Shown in pieces: positions 27,901 through 39,800 of a stretch of DNA of 64,000 nt; positions within the stretch are counted from its first letter, which is position 1, and each line of letters opens with the position of its first letter. A model generated the notes under the pieces. It made no database searches. It worked only from the letters and a program-made list of their open reading frames with translations, and had not been told where the DNA came from. Where the stretch lies: contig OZ037772.1 of assembly GCA_964035545.1 (NCBI GenBank), positions 6,779,889 to 6,843,888 of the forward strand, written 5' to 3'. Source of the DNA: Bugula neritina. Lineage: Eukaryota > Bryozoa > Gymnolaemata > Cheilostomatida > Bugulidae. Made by a program: the position numbers and the translations under genes.

Positions 27901-30360
27901 TTCACTAAATTAAAATTTTCTGCAACTAAAAAGCTTTTCTTTGAACTAAGTTTGTCATATATGAAGTCTGAGCTTGAAACAAAGCTGAAAATGTAATTAA
28001 GTCAAAATGCATTCATATAAAACAATTAAATTGTTTTTTTGAATTCATATTGTTTTGTTCACACAGCAGCAATATTTTAGATAAAAATAATAACCAATGA
28101 GAGTCAAGAGCTGATTGACAGAGTTGCAACCCACAAAGTCAAGGTGACCAATCAGGTGGAAGATTTCTACAACAAGCTGATGCTGAAAAAAGATGGGTTG
28201 GAGAAGACACAAGCTGAGGTCCATCGTCTGCTGAAAGACGGTCATGTGACTGAGAAGATCAGACAGAAGAAGAGAGTAACAGAAGAGATGAACAGACGTG
28301 ATGCAGATAAACTGAATGATTGTGAACTTGCTGATCCACCAACTGTAGTTAATACAGGTTTGTGACATTTTTATTTGAAAATATCTTGGCTATAACAATC
28401 AGAAAACATCTGCCAGTTAGTTGGCTCTCTCAAAATGATGACTTAACAAATATTATTATGGTACATTATAAACGATAAAGTAGTATGTATCTCATATCAC
28501 TACCTACATACAAGTATATGCTGTGAGCAGCAAGCACATTATATATGCTGAAAGATCATAATTATTTCTCAAAGAAGCTGCTAGAGACCTACAACTGTTA
28601 GTCATTACATTCCATGTGTAGCCTCTACTGCATGACAATAACTTTTACTTTAAATCATGTTGATAATTCACTTTGCAGTTTGTTTATTGAAGTTAAAAAA
28701 TTACAGTATCAATAAATTATTATTTTTTCGTTGTATATGACGAGCAGCGTTTTAACTTAATATCTCCTGCCAAACCATTATATGCATTACTATATTATAC
28801 GAAGTGCACACGTGCATGTGCATGTCCGGTATATGCGTATGTACTGCAGTATGTATTTATGTATGTGTTTAAATGTGTGCGTGCGTACGCACACACACAT
28901 TTAAACACATACATAAATACATACTGCAGTACATACGCATATACCTGAAATGCACATTATATGCATGTACACACATAGATTAGACATATGTATATAATCT
29001 TTAATAATTACAAGCATATATAAGCAAAAATGTACAACTTTTGTAGCAATTACATCAGATGATTATCTCATTTTCTTATTTATAGATTTATTCTAACCAT
29101 CATAAAATCAGGAAACATTTTTGAAAAAATAAAATATACTTTCTGATAAAAATTGATTTCTAATAAACATATTAAGTGATTAACACTATTTATCATCTTA
29201 CAGGTCAAAACACAAGTAGACTGTTGAATGTCAGTCTAGTAACAGTTCCTTCTTCACTGACATTCATATCTGAACATAAGACAGATGGTGGGTGTATGGC
29301 AGCTCATTACAGACAAGATGGTGACATACTCATAGGTACTGATAATGGAATGCAGTTACTGAGTAGAGATGGTAATGAGCTGAGTGAATACAGTAGAACT
29401 GTGAAGAGAGTATCAGGAGTGATTGAGACTCCTCAGAATGTCTTTATTCTACACAGAGAAGGTGACATAAATAAGGTAGAGATGTGTTTAGCTGGTGACA
29501 TCACAAAGAGACAACAACTGTTTCAGTTTGATAGAACAAGTAACATTGGACCAGTAATGGCAGTCTCTGACAGGCATGTTGTGGTGAATCATCCAGATAC
29601 TAAACAGCTGATCATCTATGACTTCATCACTAAACAGACAGAGACCATTCATCCTGATGTGTATCCATTTGGTCTACACTTTCTACCAGATGGTCATCTG
29701 CTAGGAGTTGGTGGAGACAAACTGATGAAGTACAAAGTCGAGAAAAGAAAGCTGAATACGGTCTGGACATGTTATGGTGTAACAGAAGGATACAGTGTCT
29801 GTGCAGATTCTAATGGTCTCATCTATGTTTCTGGAATGAGCTTGAAGTTGCTTTACATCATTTCTCCATCAGGTACGGTTGCTTAAGCATTTGTATGCTG
29901 CGAGTAGAAACCTCCAAATATAATTTAAAAGTTTATCAAAAGTGTTAGAAATGTTCAAAAATATTAGCAAGACATATATTGAAATTTCAGAATTACTGTT
30001 TTCTGCTGTATAAATTTACTGTCTCTATAATATAGTCACATTGCTGAAATCAAATTTTGTGCATGCACACAATTCACAAACCTTGTCTATAAATTATGAA
30101 GTAAGTTGAGTGCATTTTCCATATATTCTTTTATAAACCTTCCAGTTTACTTTGTTCCCATTGCAGTGTATATTTGTATTTATTAAACAGGTGTTATTCT
30201 CAAGACACTGACTCACGATAAGTTACCATTTAATTTCTTTGGAGCACCGAGTATCAGAGATGGAATACTGGCTGTACCTGGTTGGGATGAGAAGAAAGTG
30301 TGTCTTTTCAAAATAGAAACTGAAATAATGAGTCAAGCAAATGTTAAACTTGATTGTTAA
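24908..30360 (+). CDS. RING/B-box TRIM-NHL-like protein, copy C (intact)
   Basis: Seven exons: 24908-25071, 25490-25649, 26279-26459, 27073-27272, 28081-28357, 29204-29872, 30191-30360. All have GT/AG borders with matching phases and give 606 residues. RING ligands: C12, C15, C30, H32, C35, C38, C51, C54. B-box 1: cysteines 81, 86, 93, 95, 98, 103 and H106. B-box 2: C138, H141, C149, C152, C157, C160, then C167 and H173. Coiled coil about 169-328 (KISCLDKKVWNDLDDQEQK, then QVEDFYNKLMLKK). Propeller 328-600. RING plus B-boxes plus coiled coil is the TRIM plan, so a ubiquitin E3 ligase is likely (inference). Compared with A and D the usual stop after KIET is changed to GAA, adding about a dozen residues and a new TAA. 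ATG chosen because TTTCAAG/ATGGCTGCC is conserved in B and D. Confidence 0.88.
25673..25757 (+). pseudogene. Degenerate duplicate of the exon 2 3' end in copy C intron 2
   Basis: Sequence CCAAGGCCAGGAATCAG, then GTGTTACTTGTAAATAT and AACATCAACAGGTAAAATGA, parallels the last 80 bp of exon 2 plus donor (closest to copy B 8388-8465). It is degraded and has no zinc-ligand pattern of its own. It is a leftover of partial duplication or conversion and still carries a donor-like CAG/GTAAAA. Confidence 0.55.
25808..26068. repeat. Cryptic (CA)n microsatellite
   Basis: Imperfect CA-rich repeat with TG, GC and GGGGCCCC interruptions inside intron 2 of copy C. Open frames on both strands across it (His-Thr and Cys-Val rich) are artefacts. 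Confidence 0.9.
28828..28945. repeat. Near-perfect 118-bp palindrome in copy C intron 5
   Basis: Symmetric about 28886/28887 (centre TGCGTACGCA). Arms of 59 bp appear to have a single mismatched pair (28880/28893) over the bases I compared. Weaker symmetry continues a further 12 or so bp outwards (GTGCAT on the left, ATGCAC on the right). The right edge is homologous to copy A sequence near 1490, so the palindrome arose or inserted next to that point. Confidence 0.85.
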
Positions 30361-31930
30361 TACGTTGATTTTCCTATATTTTCATTCAAATTGTTTAAAA
30401 TATGCATTTGATAGCTTAAGTAATCTTTTTACAACTATATATACCCCCCCTGATGGATTTGGCATTTCACATTCCATATTGGCTTTTTAAACATCCACAG
30501 AAACCATTTTTGAATATGTTCCTTACCAATAGCACATAATATGTCATTGTTGTACTGATAATCACACATTCAATCATATCTAAGTAATTACGTTTGTGAG
30601 ATTGCTTTTCATAGTTAGTTGAGTATAATCAGAGTGCAGTTACTAGAACAATTATTTCTGTAATACATCATGTTTGCATATATTTTATTATATTACTATA
30701 CGAATATACTAAAGTTGCTTGTTTAGCATAACCTTGAAGCATGTATGATACACACATTATATCATATGATTATTAATAAAGAAAAAATACTATCATGCTA
30801 TATAGCAGTCTGTTTTCAAACTAAGTTGAAAATCTTTTCACAAAACACTGTTTAAACACTTATAATATAATGAAATTAATTAAGAAATAAAACACACAAG
30901 TTCAAAGCTAGTTATGTGGCCATTAATGATGTTCACTGAACTAGCTAAGACTATAGTAAGTGTTTGCAAAAAGTTCTTGTCTAGCTAGTATAAATAAAAT
31001 GTTTGCTTATTTCTATTGCGATTTTCAAATAATAAATTTACAAAAAAAAAGGAAGCTTTTCTATATACATATAACTATTTAAACATGGAATACTAACTGT
31101 TTTATAATCTGTATTCTATATAATGCGACTGCATATAACAACTGAATTCTTCACCAATAAATATTTAACAATCAAGACTGGCATAGGAGTTTTTTAAACA
31201 ATAACTTCAAGCAGTAAAAAGTGGCAGGTTACTAAGATGGAATAATACAGTAAGATGCTATTTAGGACATTTCACACACAAAACACTCAGTAATTATTAT
31301 TATGCAATGTACAATTGAGTTTATACTTTCCTATCACACTAACTGTGTAATTATAACATGGGAGCATAACTGCTACAACTTTGGAAGTCATATATAACTA
31401 ACAAAAATCAAACTAGTTGACCTGTTTATATTTGATAGTGCTATAGATTATATTACTACACTATCTAGAAAGTTTCTATAACAGATAAAATAAATAAATT
31501 GTGAGACGTTATTGTTGATGACGTCTTTTTCCACACAATCTGCTTACTAGGTCAAAATGAGTTTTTATGGAAAAAGATGCAGTGTACAGTGCACATGATG
31601 GTGTTAAACCATTCCTAAAGAAATTATTATTAAGCAAATAATAGCATATAACAATAGGGTTAAAATGTGGTGTTTTATATTGATCACCATGCACATTCTT
31701 ATTGGATATGCAATATTATTATTAATCACAAGAGATTGGGACCATAAAAAGCTGCTATGATAGAAGTAGTTACTGTTGATCAATAGACAGTTATACATGA
31801 ATAAATAATTATATATAATACAGGCTGAAAGCAGCTAGTATAGCAGCTGAGTTTTGCCAACTATAACAATATACCAATACCTCTCCCATTATCATAATGA
31901 ATGTTATTGAGAAACGATTACAATACAAAT
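30361..31930. other. 3' flank of copy C, homologous to flanks of A and D
   Basis: No gene. Closely parallels 2890-4550 and 51095-56230. AATAAA at 30775-30780 is at the same relative place as in A and D. Homology to the A flank ends near 31930, where the remnant at 31939 begins, consistent with a deletion junction. Confidence 0.6.
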
Positions 31931-31938
31931 AACAGAAA

Positions 31939-32652
31939 GTCTAAGTCTATGTTTTTGGAAAAAGCTTGAAATCCCTTTACATCATTTCTCTATCAGGTGC
32001 TGCATGTTTGTAATAAAATTCATGCAATTTATATGATATATTATGCAGTGAATACATATAAGATATATATAGAAACAAGTGAACGCCTCCTGAATACAAG
32101 AGCTGTTTAATGTAAATTGTATTACATCTATTAGCTTTGTGCAAAACGTAGGTCATATGAATGGATGTAGGTGCAGTAATTGAGAAATTGAGAAAAGCCT
32201 GTGTTCTAGATTGAAAATACGGCAAAAGAAATTATTATATGTTCTAGGCAGAAATCCAACGTGTGCCTCAAACCAAAATTCAATAATAAAGTTAGTAATT
32301 TTGGCTATCTCAATTTCTCCACTGCTGTTCCTTAACGGCCTGAATGATACTAATTTTGTTGAAATCAATATTTATAATACTAAGGCAGGAACTCTGACTC
32401 TAGTGTACTCAGTACTCTTCTATAATATAATATAATGTATCAAGTATGATTAATATTTCTTTTGCTATATTCTAATACCCAGTATCACTGGTGTAATTTC
32501 TTAATTATATTAAACAGGTGTTCTTCTCAAGACACTGACTCATGAAAAGTTACCATCTAGTTTCTCCGGAGTACCAACTATCAGAGATGGGATACTGGCT
32601 GCAGCCTGGGTGGGAAGATAAGAAAATCCGCCTTTTCAAAATAGAAACCTAA
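31939..32652 (+). pseudogene. Remnant of a further TRIM-NHL-like copy (exon 6 tail and exon 7)
   Basis: 31941-31996 matches the last part of exon 6 (CTATGTTTTTGG, then CTTTACATCATTTCTC and a TATCAG/GTGC donor). 32518-32652 matches exon 7 after an AACAG acceptor, from TTCTCAAGACACTGACTCATG to AAAATAGAAACCTAA. One extra base in the GCTGCAGCCTGGG stretch shifts exon 7 into an early TAA. Exons 1-5 and most of exon 6 are absent. It directly follows the 3' flank of copy C and is probably what remains after an unequal exchange or deletion. It could still be used as an alternative last exon of C, but the frameshift argues against it. Confidence 0.75.
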
Positions 32653-34394
32653 ACTAGTTTTTGAATGATTTGATTAGTAATTATTGCTTTTTGGTAATTT
32701 GATTGCTTTAAAAAAGAAGTCACCTGCGTCAGGACACTAAAAATATATGTATGTTATGTAACTTTTGAAATCTTCCACCATTCCAATGAAAAAACATGTT
32801 TATCATCATATAAGTAAACATAGTGTCATTTTTACGTTATATCTTATATTCACGTAGTTCTATCAAATATGCATAGTGTGGTAATAATTGTATGGGCATA
32901 GCCACAAACAGCTGATGGTAGTATTATATCACTAGAAATATGGTAAAGACATTTTTAATACCAAATTAGTTATTCCACATTATGCTGTCGGTCTAGGTCA
33001 ATGTGATGCTTAACTTTTTTCAGCGTTTCCCTGTAATTCGCACTTTAACAATAACTTATGTCCCGATTTACTCTAAATTGTTGTGAAAGTACTATACCTG
33101 TATTATTCGTTTGTATGTTTCATTACCCTGTATTCTCTCAAAATAAAAAAACACTTCAATTATACTGGAAATTATTGCAGCATATCTAAGGTATGACGCA
33201 ACCCATCACAGAGTTAATAAAATATGATTATTCATTACCATATACGAAAAGTAGAATTTGAAGTTGGCTATTGAAATTTGTCAAAAGTACTATACATTAA
33301 AATTAAGGTTTATCTAAATACATAATTGTTTTGTCAGTTTTTCAATTGCTGCTGAATATGCACTGTAGTTCTCATAAACAACTGCATTCATAGGCGACTA
33401 GATTTTTTGCCTAATTGATCTTAAATTATAACTTGTTCATCTAACTCATATGTAGCTAATTCTTCAGGAAGAAATTTAAATAAATTTAGTCCAATTTACA
33501 AAGAAGAGATTTATACTCACATTTTTATTATACAGAGCTTTCACACACATTCCATCCAAAACAATAAAAAACTGTCCCAATGAAACTTTGGTCTGCTTTA
33601 GCAGCTTTGTTGAAAAGATATTAAATTAACTAATATGAGCAGTATATAACTTTAATTTAAATTACACCAATATAATGACTCTAAAGGTTATTTTTTCAAC
33701 AGATGACAACTGTACAGTTACAAGAAAAAATACAGCTGCACAAATAAAATATTAGTCTAAAAATTATTACAGCGTTTAAAACCAAGTCCCCACTCTTCTT
33801 TGTAACATAACATATGATAATAATACTGTAATATCAAACATAGTAATTAAATTATTAGGTTCAAGTAAGACCGCCTTTTAAAAATATGTTGGACAAACAA
33901 GTTCAACAGTATACTTAAACTCTAAAAATATTATAATTACTGAGGCTTGATCTACACAATTAGTTTATTGGGCCGGTGATAGAACCCTCCTTGTGCCACG
34001 AAACTCTCGAAGTTTTCCAATATAATGTTTTAAAAAATCAACCAATGTTAGTTTGGCTAGGGCAGTATTGAGCCAATAAAGTTATTTTAACATGAAAATA
34101 GAATTATTAACAAACAGCATTAAATTTAGTGAAGCTTGCAATTAATCTTCTTTTTAAATTTGTTTTTGAAAATTAGATTATTTTTGGCTCTCAAAAAAGG
34201 CTGGTGATGTATCCTAATAGTTAATTGGTCAAGAGTTATTGTCAATCACAGAGCCATGGCGTTTTGGCATGCTGGCAATTATATAAGGTTGGAGAGCACT
34301 TCATAGGATACTGCACCTATAAACCAGCATTGTAATTTATTGGCTAGCTTAAGCTATAACACAATATTTTTACTTTCTATGTTCAAAGAAACAA
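32653..34394. other. Intergenic, nothing recognised
   Basis: AT-rich sequence with no family resemblance. A TATATAAGG at 34280-34288 lies about 110 bp before the ATG of the lectin-domain frame and could be a TATA box (weak). Confidence 0.5.
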
Positions 34395-34560
34395 ATGGCT
34401 AATGTAAGAATAACAGTTGGGGAAACTGACACCACCTTTGATGATTCAACAAAAGATGAGATCTGTGACTACCTTCCTGGACAACCACCTGCAGATATAT
34501 TTCTGGTTACATGTCGTACTAGAATGTATGGTAGATATGTGAGAGTAACAGCTGTTGAAG
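34395..34560 (+). CDS. Fucolectin/F-type lectin (FTP)-like domain exon fragment
   Basis: Open frame with VRITVGETDTTFDD, EICDYLPGQPPADIFLVTC and RMYGRYVRVTAVE. The NVRI-VG start, two cysteines with PA..F.V.C between them, and GRYV.V strand resemble the C-terminal half of F-type lectin (fucolectin/tachylectin-4/pentraxin-type) domains. After GTTGAA comes GTAAAT, a possible donor, and the similarity to 17512-17645 ends there; the residues after it in the open frame are probably intronic. No other lectin exon is found nearby, so it is likely an orphan exon carried in the duplicated unit. A start at this ATG is uncertain; CTATGTTCAAAG before it could be an acceptor. Confidence 0.5.
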
Positions 34561-34684
34561 TAAATCCCATGAACCAAACATTTATAAGCTATAAGACTTT
34601 GCAAATTTTGCTGGCTTTAAATACCATTAAAACATGTTTATGTTTAATATTGATATTACTATAAAGTGTTCAATTGAGATATAG

Positions 34685-36060
34685 AAATGTGTATTGATAA
34701 ATTGTTACATACAAATCAATGCAAATGCAAAATTATATAGGCAACTGTAGCTGCAAGATGTTCTACCCATCTATCATGTTGATAAGAGGCATGTGTGTAT
34801 TCAATGGTTATGCTCATAGTAATAATCTTTACATTGGAGATGCTGATAATGTTATGTTTTGCATACTCAGCTTATATGCATATCTAGCCTAAGGGATTTC
34901 TACATTCTATTTTTTTGTAATCAAAGTTAATGTTGTAGTGCATTATATATACCTAGTGATAGGAGCAAAGGCTATAAAGCTGATAAAATGAAACTGCCTG
35001 TTACTCCCCCTGCCCTTTGCTCACTTAACTACCTACTGCTCTAGCACATTCACCTAATAACTGCTGCCTCTCTACACTACTTGCTGCTTCAGTACATTTA
35101 CAATATCATGAGTTTACTCTATAGTCTACTGTATGTTTGAGATATTATTCATTTATTTTGTAATTAAAATGGATTTTGTAATAATGAGGTTATAATTCCT
35201 TTAATAAATCCAATTTTTATATATATTCATGGTAGAAGTAAATGCAATATATACATTTTTGATCTAACAGTAACTGAAAATATTTCACTAGCAATAACAA
35301 ATAGTGTCTAGCACAAAATTAACTGATGATGTTCAAAAACAAATACTATAATTTATGTAGTAAAACTAATAAATTCTTCAACAAACTCTAAAGGTGTATT
35401 TAATTATATCTGGGTACAGTTTAAGTACTATTTGCTAGTGCTTCATTCTGGTGATTGTATTTTTATCAGCTGATTTTTAGTAGAAATTGTAAGTTTGTTA
35501 CAATAAAACAGTAATTTAAATAATATCTGAATAGGCTATAAAACTTTGCGAATTTTGCTGGCTTCTATTATCATTACAACATATGTAACTTTATGTTTGA
35601 AATTGAAATAACTAAACTTTTGATTGATATATAAAGATGTGTATTGGCTAATTGTTACATACACATCAATGCAAATGCAAAACTATATAGGCAACTGCAG
35701 CTGTGTACACTGTAGCTGCAACGTGTTCTCCCCATCTATCGTGTTGATAAGAGGCATGTGTGTATGCAATGGTTATGCTGATAGTAATAATCTTTACATT
35801 GGAGATGCTGATAATGTTATTTTATGCATTCTCCCCTTAGATGCATATCTATAGCCTAAGGAACTCCCACATATTATTATTTTGTGATCAAAGTCAATGT
35901 TTTAGTGCATTATAATATTTACCTAGTGATGATAAGAGCAAAGGCTGTAAAACTGATAAAATGAAACTGCCTGTCACTCCCCCTGCCCTTTGCTCACTTA
36001 ACCACTTACTGCTCTAGCACACTCACCTACTAACTACGGCCTCCCTACAATACCTAATAC
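34685..36060. repeat. Direct repeat of about 430 bp upstream of copy D
   Basis: 34685-35100 and 35635-36060 match closely: GTTACATACA.ATCAATGC, TTGATAAGAGGCATGTG, AATAATCTTTACATTGGAGA, then GAAACTGCCTGT.ACTCCCC. Each ends in a first-exon-like module (U7 at 34985-35110, truncated; U8 at 35958-36109). The insert between (35110-35630) has no match noticed. Confidence 0.75.
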
Positions 36061-36109
36061 TTCCGTTCAACTACCTACCATAGCAACTGCATCACTGCCT
36101 ATAACAAAG
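35958..36109 (+). promoter_or_regulatory. Putative noncoding first exon of copy D (unit U8)
   Basis: AAAATGAAACTGCCTGTCAC start, CTGCTCTAGCACACTCACC centre, ending ATAACAAAG/GTGAGTAGAAA (donor at 36110). The next conserved point downstream is the ATG exon at 36805 after the (CT)n tract. Role as 5'UTR exon is inferred from recurrence before B, C and D. Confidence 0.4.
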
Positions 36110-36253
36110 GTGAGTAGAAATCATATTTTATTTACAGTGTCAACAGCTTACTCTGTAGTCTAAATGCAGTTTGAAAATAGTCACTGTGTGTCTGTCTGTG
36201 CTAACATGTATACATGTGGCTTCTGCCTCTCCCTTTCTTTCCCCTTTTACGCT

Positions 36254-36659
<406 letters not shown>

Positions 36660-36804
36660 TATATTGTCTTCTTCCCCCTCTCTCTTTCTCTCTCTTTCTC
36701 TTTATATTGTCTTTCTTTTTCGTTGTGCCTAGCAAATACTGCACACTTCGCTCATAATATTATTTCTTAACATACTAAAACTAGTTTTATGTTAAAACTT
36801 TAAG

Positions 36805-39800
36805 ATGGCTGCCCAGCAACTCCCAGAAGGGTATGAATGTGGTTATTGTGTTTCTAAGAGGGATGACATGAGAGATCCAAGAAAGCTGCCCTGTCAGCAT
36901 GTATTTTGTTTGGGTTGTATTCAAGGACATTACAGTAAGCATAAAACTGTGACCTGCCCTACTTGTGGGTGAGTAATATGTATATCAGTGACTCCCAGTC
37001 TTTTTCATACTATTCCTCTGTTTTATAAAATATGTTGACTATTTGATGTATTTCCCCCCTTTCAACAGCAAAAATATTTTACGGCTTAAACTGATCGAAA
37101 ATACATGATACAATGCAATATGCTGTGTTCTATTATATATTTGTATATAACATAGTTATAGAGATGATAATATTATAATTATTTTCATGTTATAAAACAT
37201 AGAGCAGCTTAATTATTATTATTATGGCTTCAGTTGATGCTTTTGTGCCAGCTTGCTTAAGCCTGGCTCTGTTTTTGACCAAACCCATCTTAAGTCACTC
37301 TGCAGGTTAAGGCAGTTTCTTTTCTTTTTGAATTGATGCAAATTCTACCTCGCATGGATAGGTGGTGCTGGATAGCACCAAAACTTTGCTTTGTCAGCTA
37401 TGTTTGGGAAGCGTTTGCTTTTTGAAACCCAGAATGGCTTTAGGTAAACATGGTGCATGCAAAAATGGCATGCAGGTAATAATGGCACAAATAGAAAAGT
37501 AGGTAAAAATGGCAGACTCATATTAAATTGTTTTCATATCTAAACCCCAAACCCCCCTCCCTTCCTATCTCAAACCTCCACCCCAAACTCCAGAACCTCA
37601 AGTACAAACCCAAAATCCTCACCTCATGCAAACCCCACCTTCAAACTTCAAACATCAGCCAATTATTGAAAACATGTAATATTTTACCTCTTTTCCCATC
37701 TGTGCCATTTCTACTGGACACTACCAACAATATATCAACTAGAAGAGATTTCAAATCACTTTTCATTGTTGAATTGTTAACCAACTCAATGAAATTCTCC
37801 TATAATTCCTCTGAAAACTTTTTAAAACAGTGTTGCAATGGGTCACATGTCAAGTTACAAATCTAGCTCTTTCTTTTTGGGAGGTAGGACAGAGAAATAC
37901 TGTTAAAACTTCATTAAAAGTTTATAGAGATGCCTAGATTTGTTTTTGAAAAATGAACTTGAACAGGTGGTGTCTGGTAAAAATGGCACTGGTAAAAATG
38001 GAACAAATGGAAAATTAGGTAATAATAGTACATTTTCAATATATTATAAGGATTGAAGATTAGAGTTGGGGGAGAGTAGGCGTTTAGGATGAAGGGTTTA
38101 GAGGTTTGGGTTTGGGAAAACTTAAGACCAGTGTGGGATTTTTACCTGTGCCATAATTTTTACCTAAAATCGGAACAGGTTCTTTGTTTATGAAAGTTCA
38201 TTGAGTGTGGGGAAAAACACTCTCTTTTTCATAAAGACGCCACCAGTTCATGCAGTGTAACTTTAAAAACATTGCTGCTATGAAAAGCAATGATATAACT
38301 TGTGATGATTGCACTCCTACATTGTTAGGTTTAGATTATTTAGTGTAACAAATTATATTAACTAGGAATGTAGTAAACAGTTCATAGAGATTGATTTGCA
38401 TGGCTGCTAAAAGTTGGCCTGTTGGCTTTTCCATTTTTTTCATTTTCATTCAAAATAGCACAAAGAGTAGTTAGGGTGAAGTAATTAATAAATACACTCA
38501 TGTAGAAGTAAACTGAATTGGCGAAATATTATGATTGGTTAAATAGATGAACTAAGAGGAAATTTGTAGATATACATATATGCATGTAACTTGCCTTCAA
38601 CAAATTGTGCGAAGTTTTCGAAGTCCAAGTTCCCCCATAAAATTTCCAAATTCTCCCTAGATGGGACTTCCTCCCAGGTTAGAAACCACTGATATATATG
38701 ATTAGGTCTCTCAACTAGTTATATAATTACATCATCATCAAAAGAGTTTTAGTTGTCTTTGTGTTGACTCCTAGTAGCTAAAAAGGCTACATTTTCTATG
38801 AATTTAGATGTTTAATATAATTTTAGACTTCTACCCAAAACTATAAAACTTTTATAAATTAAAAATAAAAAAATATATTTGTACACACATGCAAACATTT
38901 TGTATTATCTCTATAATTGTGGCTTGTATACTATACCAAAAAGAAATAACATTTATTTCCTATTTAATACATAGCAAATATAATTTTCATATACAGGTTA
39001 TAGTTAAATTTATTTAGTTAACTTTGTTTTTCGAAATATCCACACTTATAAATTTTAGAGAAGTGTATGAATCACTGGAGTTTGAGGGTTTACCAAAGAT
39101 TCCCATAGCAGCTGGTGACTCTAGCACACTGTACTGTACAGCTCGTGGATGCCCAGGTCAAATAGCTACATGTTACTGTGCGATATGCAAAGGCAGGTTC
39201 TGTTCTCAGCATCAAGAGGTGAAATAATTTTCTCCTTTCGCCTTATTTTGTATAGGGCAAAGGGAAATTTTAGTCTTTAAACTATTTTTAGTGCATTTTT
39301 ATACAAAATTTGAGGTTATGCTTAAAATTTTGCAACAGTGATTAATGGTAATGTTACAAAAATGAAGCCGGAAAAGTAACAGCATGCAGATGGAAAATAA
39401 TTTTGTTGAAATTATTGATTTCCCATTTCACCTTTATAACAAAATTATGTTAACATATAGATAATTGCAATTGTTGGTTGTTTTAAAACTTATAACTGAC
39501 AAATGTTTACTAATTGAATTCATTATAGGAGCCTTTTTCTCTTTCATCTGTAGAGTATCTTAAATCAAAGTAAAGTAAACTTGCGAGCATCATAAAGCAT
39601 CTGTTACTGCTTGTCTCTTCATTTGAATGGTTACATAATCAGCTGAAAAGAGCACATTTTAGATCAAATTTATTGTCTGTTTTAAATGAAATGTTTAGCT
39701 TTTAAAGTATATGCTGCTTTAGGAAGTTTGAAGGAGAGTGCATCTTTGAACGAAATTGGTCTTTTATAGAATGTGCACTATATAAGTTATAGTAACCTAT

